Assembly: GCA_035531075.1 (NCBI GenBank)
Contig: DATKTO010000031.1
Location: 1-64,000 of the forward strand
Direction of reading: 5' to 3'
Source: 39-52-133 sp035531075
Lineage (GTDB): Bacteria > Pseudomonadota > Gammaproteobacteria > Burkholderiales > Gallionellaceae
Length of the DNA stretch: 64,000 nt
Part shown: piece after piece, positions 60,461 to 64,000 of the stretch
Layout of the letters: every line of letters starts with the position of its first letter
Numbering within the stretch: the first letter of the stretch is position 1
Position numbers and translations under genes: made by a program
The notes under the pieces: model-generated
What the model was told of the DNA's origin: nothing
The model's database searches: none
What the model saw: only the letters and a program-made list of their open reading frames with translations

Positions 60461-63205
60461 ATGAACACATCAGACATGTCTTTGACGAACGCCGTGAGTG
60501 TGGCGGAATGTGCGGGAACTGCATCGGGGCGGACCAGGGGTCGAGGGGGGCTGTCTGTTTTCAACCTGTTGTTGATGTGTGCGCTGTTGGCCGTGGCGCT
60601 GATGGCATCCGCAGTGGCTATGGCTGCGGAGACCATCGTATCCTTGACTTTTGACGACGGCCTGACGCAGTCACAGGTACGCAGCATTCTGCTAAGTCAC
60701 GGCATGAAAGCTACTTTCTATGTCAACTCCAACATGATTGGTCAGGGCAGTGACTACCTGACGAAGGCCGAGCTCGACGCGCTCTATGCCGATGGCAACG
60801 AGATCGGGGGGCATACCATAGACCATGTCGACCTTGCCACGCTGTCCGATGCGGCGCAGCGTGCCGCAATCTGCAATGATATGCAGACACTCAATACCTG
60901 GTATCCCGGCCAGATTCACGCGTTTGCCTATCCCTATGCATCGACCGGCCCGACCACGCAAAGCATTCTCGCAGCGGGCTGCCCCGGTGTCGGCACGTAT
61001 ACCAGCGCACGCACGGTTGGCGGCCTCCTGAGTGCCACAGATTGCCCAGGCTGCACTGCGGCAGAAGCCATCCCGCCAGGCAATCCGTACTATGTCCAGA
61101 CGCACGAGTCGGTCCTGTCCACCACTACCCTGGCTGAGTTGAAAACATGGGTGACCCAGGCAGAAACCAACGGCGGCTGGGTGCCCCTGGTATTTCATCG
61201 CGTGTGCAATGGCTGCGGCGATATTTATGCGGTGACGCCAGCCACGCTGGACGCCTTCTTGACGTGGCTGCAGGCGCGCGAATCGAATTCCACGTTTGTG
61301 CGGACGGTCAACCAGGTGATGACAGGAGTTCTCCCCCCCCCACCTCCGCCACCGACGATGGGTTCCAACCTGTTGGTCAACCCCTCGCTGGAGTCGGATC
61401 AGGACGCAAACAGCCAGGCGGATTGCTGGCAGCGTGCCGGTTACGGAACCAACACCGCGACATGGACACGCACGACTGACGCCCATGCGGGATCGTTTGC
61501 AGAGCAACTACAGGTCACGGCCTATAGCAGCGGAGATCGCAAGCTGGTCACGACGCTGGATACAGGCCAGCCTAACGGAGGCTGTGCGCCGCCGATTGAA
61601 GCCGGTGCTTCTTACCAGCTTGGCGCCTGGTACAAATCCAACACTCCGGTGATTCCCGTCTTGTTCTATCGCGATTCAGGCGGCGTTTGGCAGTATTGGC
61701 GGGATGGTCCGCTGTTACCCGCATCCGCGAGCTGGGCACAGATGACCTTCTTACCCGGGACACCGCCGTCAGGCGCTCAAAATATCAGCTTTGGTATCGC
61801 TCTTGACGCTGTCGGCACGCTGACGACGGATGATTATTCGCTGCAAAAGGTGGGGGGGACGCCCGACACCACCGCGCCCACGGTTTCGCTCACCGCGCCC
61901 GCAGCCGGCACGGTTAGCGGCACGGTCACCGTCTCGGCCAGCGCCGCCGACAATGTTGCTGTCGCCGGCGTGCAGTTCAGGCTCGATGGCGCCAATCTGG
62001 CATCCGAAGTGACGGTGTCACCGTATTCGATCTCCTGGAGCACCATTACCGCCACCAACGGGACCCATACCCTGACGGCGGTGGCGCGAGATGCGGCGGG
62101 CAACACTACTACCTCGACTGCGGTCACCGTTACCGTGAATAATTCGGATACCACCGCGCCCACGGTTTCGCTCACTGCGCCCGCAGCCGGCACGATTACC
62201 GGCACGGTCGCGGTCTCGGCCAACGCCGCCGACAATGTCGGCGTCGCCGGTGTGCAGTTCAGGCTCGATGGCGTCAATCTGGGAACCGAAGACACGGCGT
62301 CACCGTATTCGATCTCCTGGAACACTGCTTCCGCCACCAACGGGACCCATATCCTGACGGCGGTGGCGCGTGATGCGGCGGGCAACCTTACCACTTCCAG
62401 CGGGGTTACCGTGACAGTGAGCAATCTGGTCGTGGATACCATACCGCCCACGGTTGCGCTCACCGCGCCCGCAGCCGGCACGGTCTCCGGCACGGTCGCG
62501 GTCTCGGCCAACGCCGCTGACAATGTCGGCGTCGCCGGTGTGCAGTTCAGGCTCGATGGCGTAAATCTGGGAACCGAAGCCACGGCCTCGCCGTATTCGA
62601 TCTCGTGGAGCACCACTACCGCCACCAACGGGACCCATACCCTGACGGCGGTGGCGCGGGATGTGGCAGGCAACACCGCCACCTCGACCGCGGTCACGGT
62701 GACGGTGAGCAATCTCAGCCAGAACCTGGTTTCCAATCCGTCGCTGGAGCTCGACGCTAATAGCAATGGAATTCCAGACTGCTGGATACTCGGCGGCTAC
62801 GGCACGAATACTTTCGTGTGGACCCGCGTCACCAGCGGCGTCCACAGCGGCAATTTCGCCGAGTCGTTGCAGGTAACCAGTCTAAGCAGCGGCGACCGCA
62901 AACTCGTACAGACGCAAGATTCCGGGGCGTGCGCTCCTGCGGTCACACCCGGGGCGAGATACACACTCAGCGCCTGGTACAAATCGACAGTCCCGTCGGC
63001 TTTTGTGGTGTTTTACCGGACCAGCGCGGGTGCCTGGCGGTATTGGACGGCAAGTCCCAGTGTCGCCGCTACCACCAACTGGACGCAGGCCGTTTACACC
63101 ACGCCAGCAATACCCGCCGGGGCGACGCACCTCAGTTTTGGCTTGTACCTTTCGACCGTGGGCACGCTGGTAACAGATGATTATGCCATGACGCTTGCGC
63201 CCTGA
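60461..63205 (+). CDS. Secreted polysaccharide deacetylase with three Ig-like repeats
   Basis: A 914-aa secreted protein. N-terminal signal anchor (about 30-55), NodB deacetylase domain (about 60-290; TFDDG and HTIDH metal motif), a carbohydrate-binding-like module (about 301-466), three almost identical Ig-like domains of 95-96 aa (about 468-753), and a second binding-like module (about 755-914). It likely deacetylates an extracellular or cell-wall polysaccharide. Follows the lipoprotein directly; a GH18-like gene lies downstream. Confidence 0.88.
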   Translation: MNTSDMSLTNAVSVAECAGTASGRTRGRGGLSVFNLLLMCALLAVALMASAVAMAAETIVSLTFDDGLTQSQVRSILLSHGMKATFYVNSNMIGQGSDYLTKAELDALYADGNEIGGHTIDHVDLATLSDAAQRAAICNDMQTLNTWYPGQIHAFAYPYASTGPTTQSILAAGCPGVGTYTSARTVGGLLSATDCPGCTAAEAIPPGNPYYVQTHESVLSTTTLAELKTWVTQAETNGGWVPLVFHRVCNGCGDIYAVTPATLDAFLTWLQARESNSTFVRTVNQVMTGVLPPPPPPPTMGSNLLVNPSLESDQDANSQADCWQRAGYGTNTATWTRTTDAHAGSFAEQLQVTAYSSGDRKLVTTLDTGQPNGGCAPPIEAGASYQLGAWYKSNTPVIPVLFYRDSGGVWQYWRDGPLLPASASWAQMTFLPGTPPSGAQNISFGIALDAVGTLTTDDYSLQKVGGTPDTTAPTVSLTAPAAGTVSGTVTVSASAADNVAVAGVQFRLDGANLASEVTVSPYSISWSTITATNGTHTLTAVARDAAGNTTTSTAVTVTVNNSDTTAPTVSLTAPAAGTITGTVAVSANAADNVGVAGVQFRLDGVNLGTEDTASPYSISWNTASATNGTHILTAVARDAAGNLTTSSGVTVTVSNLVVDTIPPTVALTAPAAGTVSGTVAVSANAADNVGVAGVQFRLDGVNLGTEATASPYSISWSTTTATNGTHTLTAVARDVAGNTATSTAVTVTVSNLSQNLVSNPSLELDANSNGIPDCWILGGYGTNTFVWTRVTSGVHSGNFAESLQVTSLSSGDRKLVQTQDSGACAPAVTPGARYTLSAWYKSTVPSAFVVFYRTSAGAWRYWTASPSVAATTNWTQAVYTTPAIPAGATHLSFGLYLSTVGTLVTDDYAMTLAP
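61864..62725 (+). repeat. Three tandem Ig-domain repeats of about 287 bp
   Basis: DNA-level repeats starting near 61864, 62149 and 62437 (units 285 and 288 bp) are nearly identical, so recent duplication and possible length variation. Confidence 0.9.
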
Positions 63206-63681
63206 GTCGTAGCCGCAGACAGTACTGAACGACGATTTCGCCGTCGAGAGTGCGGGATCGTGATAAGCGGGCAAATGCCTGCAGGGGGGCGAGCGGTGAT
63301 CCACACCACTGTGTAGAAGGTCTTGCTCTGCGTCGTGATTGGAGACTTTCAGAACCCGGTGCTCGAATCAAGAAAGCCGGAACGATCTGGCGTTCAACCT
63401 GGCCCGACTTGCAGTTGGAAGGTTAGCTGTTGCCCAAACGCTACGCTTCGAAAATCTCACACAGTATCAATGCAGATGCAAGGGATGTTGCCTGGCAGAT
63501 TTACTCTGCACCGGAATATCAGTGATCGCGATGTGAGCTCCGGAAGAATGAAACTTTCTTCGCACAGCTCAAGCGGCTGATGACGCTGGATCATTAAGCG
63601 GATTCAGGATGATGCATTGGGTTTATTTTGTTTTGAGGCCTATAATCAAAAATCATTGAATTCGGTCTGTGAGGGGCAAGA
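63206..63681. other. 476-bp intergenic region, no gene
   Basis: Several short frames exist but none resembles a protein family; nothing else recognised. Confidence 0.45.
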
Positions 63682-64000
63682 ATGCTGTTTAAAGGAAGAG
63701 TTCGCAGCGGGATTGCACTCCTCATATTTTCTCTGATCCTTTATGCCGGAGAGGGTGGGGCCAGAAATGAAAGGGATAAATCCCCGCATTACCAGATATG
63801 GGGTTACTACCCCTACTGGATGAAGGATGAGTGGCGAAAAATCGACCTGGGACTTTTTAATCAGGTGCTGTTCTTTGATGTTCCGGTCAGTGGTGAGGGG
63901 CGGAATCTGCATGCGATTGACTGGCCCGGGAAATGGCAGCAGCTGATTGTCGCTGCGAAAAAAAGTGGCACACGCTTGCAGCCAACGTTCACGCTGTTCG
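63682..64000 (+). CDS. GH18-like secreted protein, truncated by window end
   Basis: Partial, at least 106 aa: signal peptide (about 8-26) then YQIWGYYPYWMKDEWRKID..., a start typical of GH18/spore-germination-type glycoside hydrolases. Its position after the polysaccharide deacetylase suggests a role in the same extracellular polymer. The catalytic residues are outside the window. Confidence 0.65.
   Translation, partial: MLFKGRVRSGIALLIFSLILYAGEGGARNERDKSPHYQIWGYYPYWMKDEWRKIDLGLFNQVLFFDVPVSGEGRNLHAIDWPGKWQQLIVAAKKSGTRLQPTFTLF

Noticed and set aside
61834..62766. Antisense ORF over the Ig repeats
   Set aside because: It mirrors the repeats on the opposite strand and has no start context or family.

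Overview
The window looks like the chromosome of a betaproteobacterium, most likely a Nitrosomonadales/Gallionellales-type organism. This is inferred from gene content: an O2-independent ubiquinone set (ubiU, ubiV, ubiT), NnrS and hemerythrin genes, a kinase/cyanase/nitrite-transporter cluster and many Nitrosomonadales-style palindromic repeats. No rRNA, tRNA, CRISPR array or prophage was recognised. Genes are mostly GC-rich, with one clearly AT-rich inserted pair at 51.6-53.2 kb.

Region by region. 0-2.9 kb is a small integron-cassette cluster without a visible integrase. Three minus-strand cassettes are separated by attC sites, and one attC is split by an IS3-family element. 3.1-4.1 kb holds a receiver-PilZ gene that lacks the phospho-acceptor Asp and is preceded by a cyclic-di-GMP-I riboswitch. 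4.3-5.2 kb is a MOSC protein. 5.3-11.3 kb is a minus-strand run, hemerythrin > DUF2249 > haem-copper-oxidase-like membrane protein > yhcC > ubiU > ubiV > ubiT, divergent from nnrS. This block fits anaerobic or nitrosative physiology. 12.9-21.7 kb carries glutaredoxin, UMF1 transporter, GGDEF-EAL protein, lnt, a GIY-YIG protein, a Sel1-repeat protein and a MazG-like pyrophosphohydrolase.

21.8-28.9 kb is mostly housekeeping: glyQ-glyS-gmhB-plsC-like-YgjP-like protease, lptM-lysA, and a Lys/Ala-rich histone-H1-like protein followed by a possible small RNA. 29.2-34.1 kb has mgtE, fur and a Fur-boxed iron-uptake operon (cupredoxin, FTR1 permease, two outer-membrane-type proteins). 34.2-41.2 kb has an Xre-type membrane regulator, an MFS transporter, a VirJ/AcvB-thioredoxin fusion, an MBL-fold hydrolase, an ABC-F ATPase and a RAYT transposase surrounded by its REP sequences. 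41.4-46.1 kb is a complete bacterial NHEJ operon (ligD, ku, ku). 47.0-50.1 kb is a nitrogen-assimilation operon (FNT transporter, cyanase, kinase/phosphatase) with a strong sigma-54 promoter. 50.5-58.1 kb contains an AraC/GyrI regulator, the AT-rich two-gene island, a broken MqsA-type antitoxin and an RND efflux system. 58.3-64 kb has a PDC-sensor protein and a secreted-polysaccharide group: lipoprotein, polysaccharide deacetylase with Ig repeats, and a truncated GH18-like gene running off the end.

REP/REPIN palindromes related to the RAYT occur at 8.2, 40.6, 41.2-41.4, 53.5 and 58.2 kb, and other palindrome families sit in further gaps. The items most deserving a second look are the attC cluster with its IS insertion, the riboswitch driving a phosphorylation-incompetent receiver-PilZ protein, the AT-rich island, the sigma-54 cyanate/nitrite operon and the VirJ-TlpA fusion.
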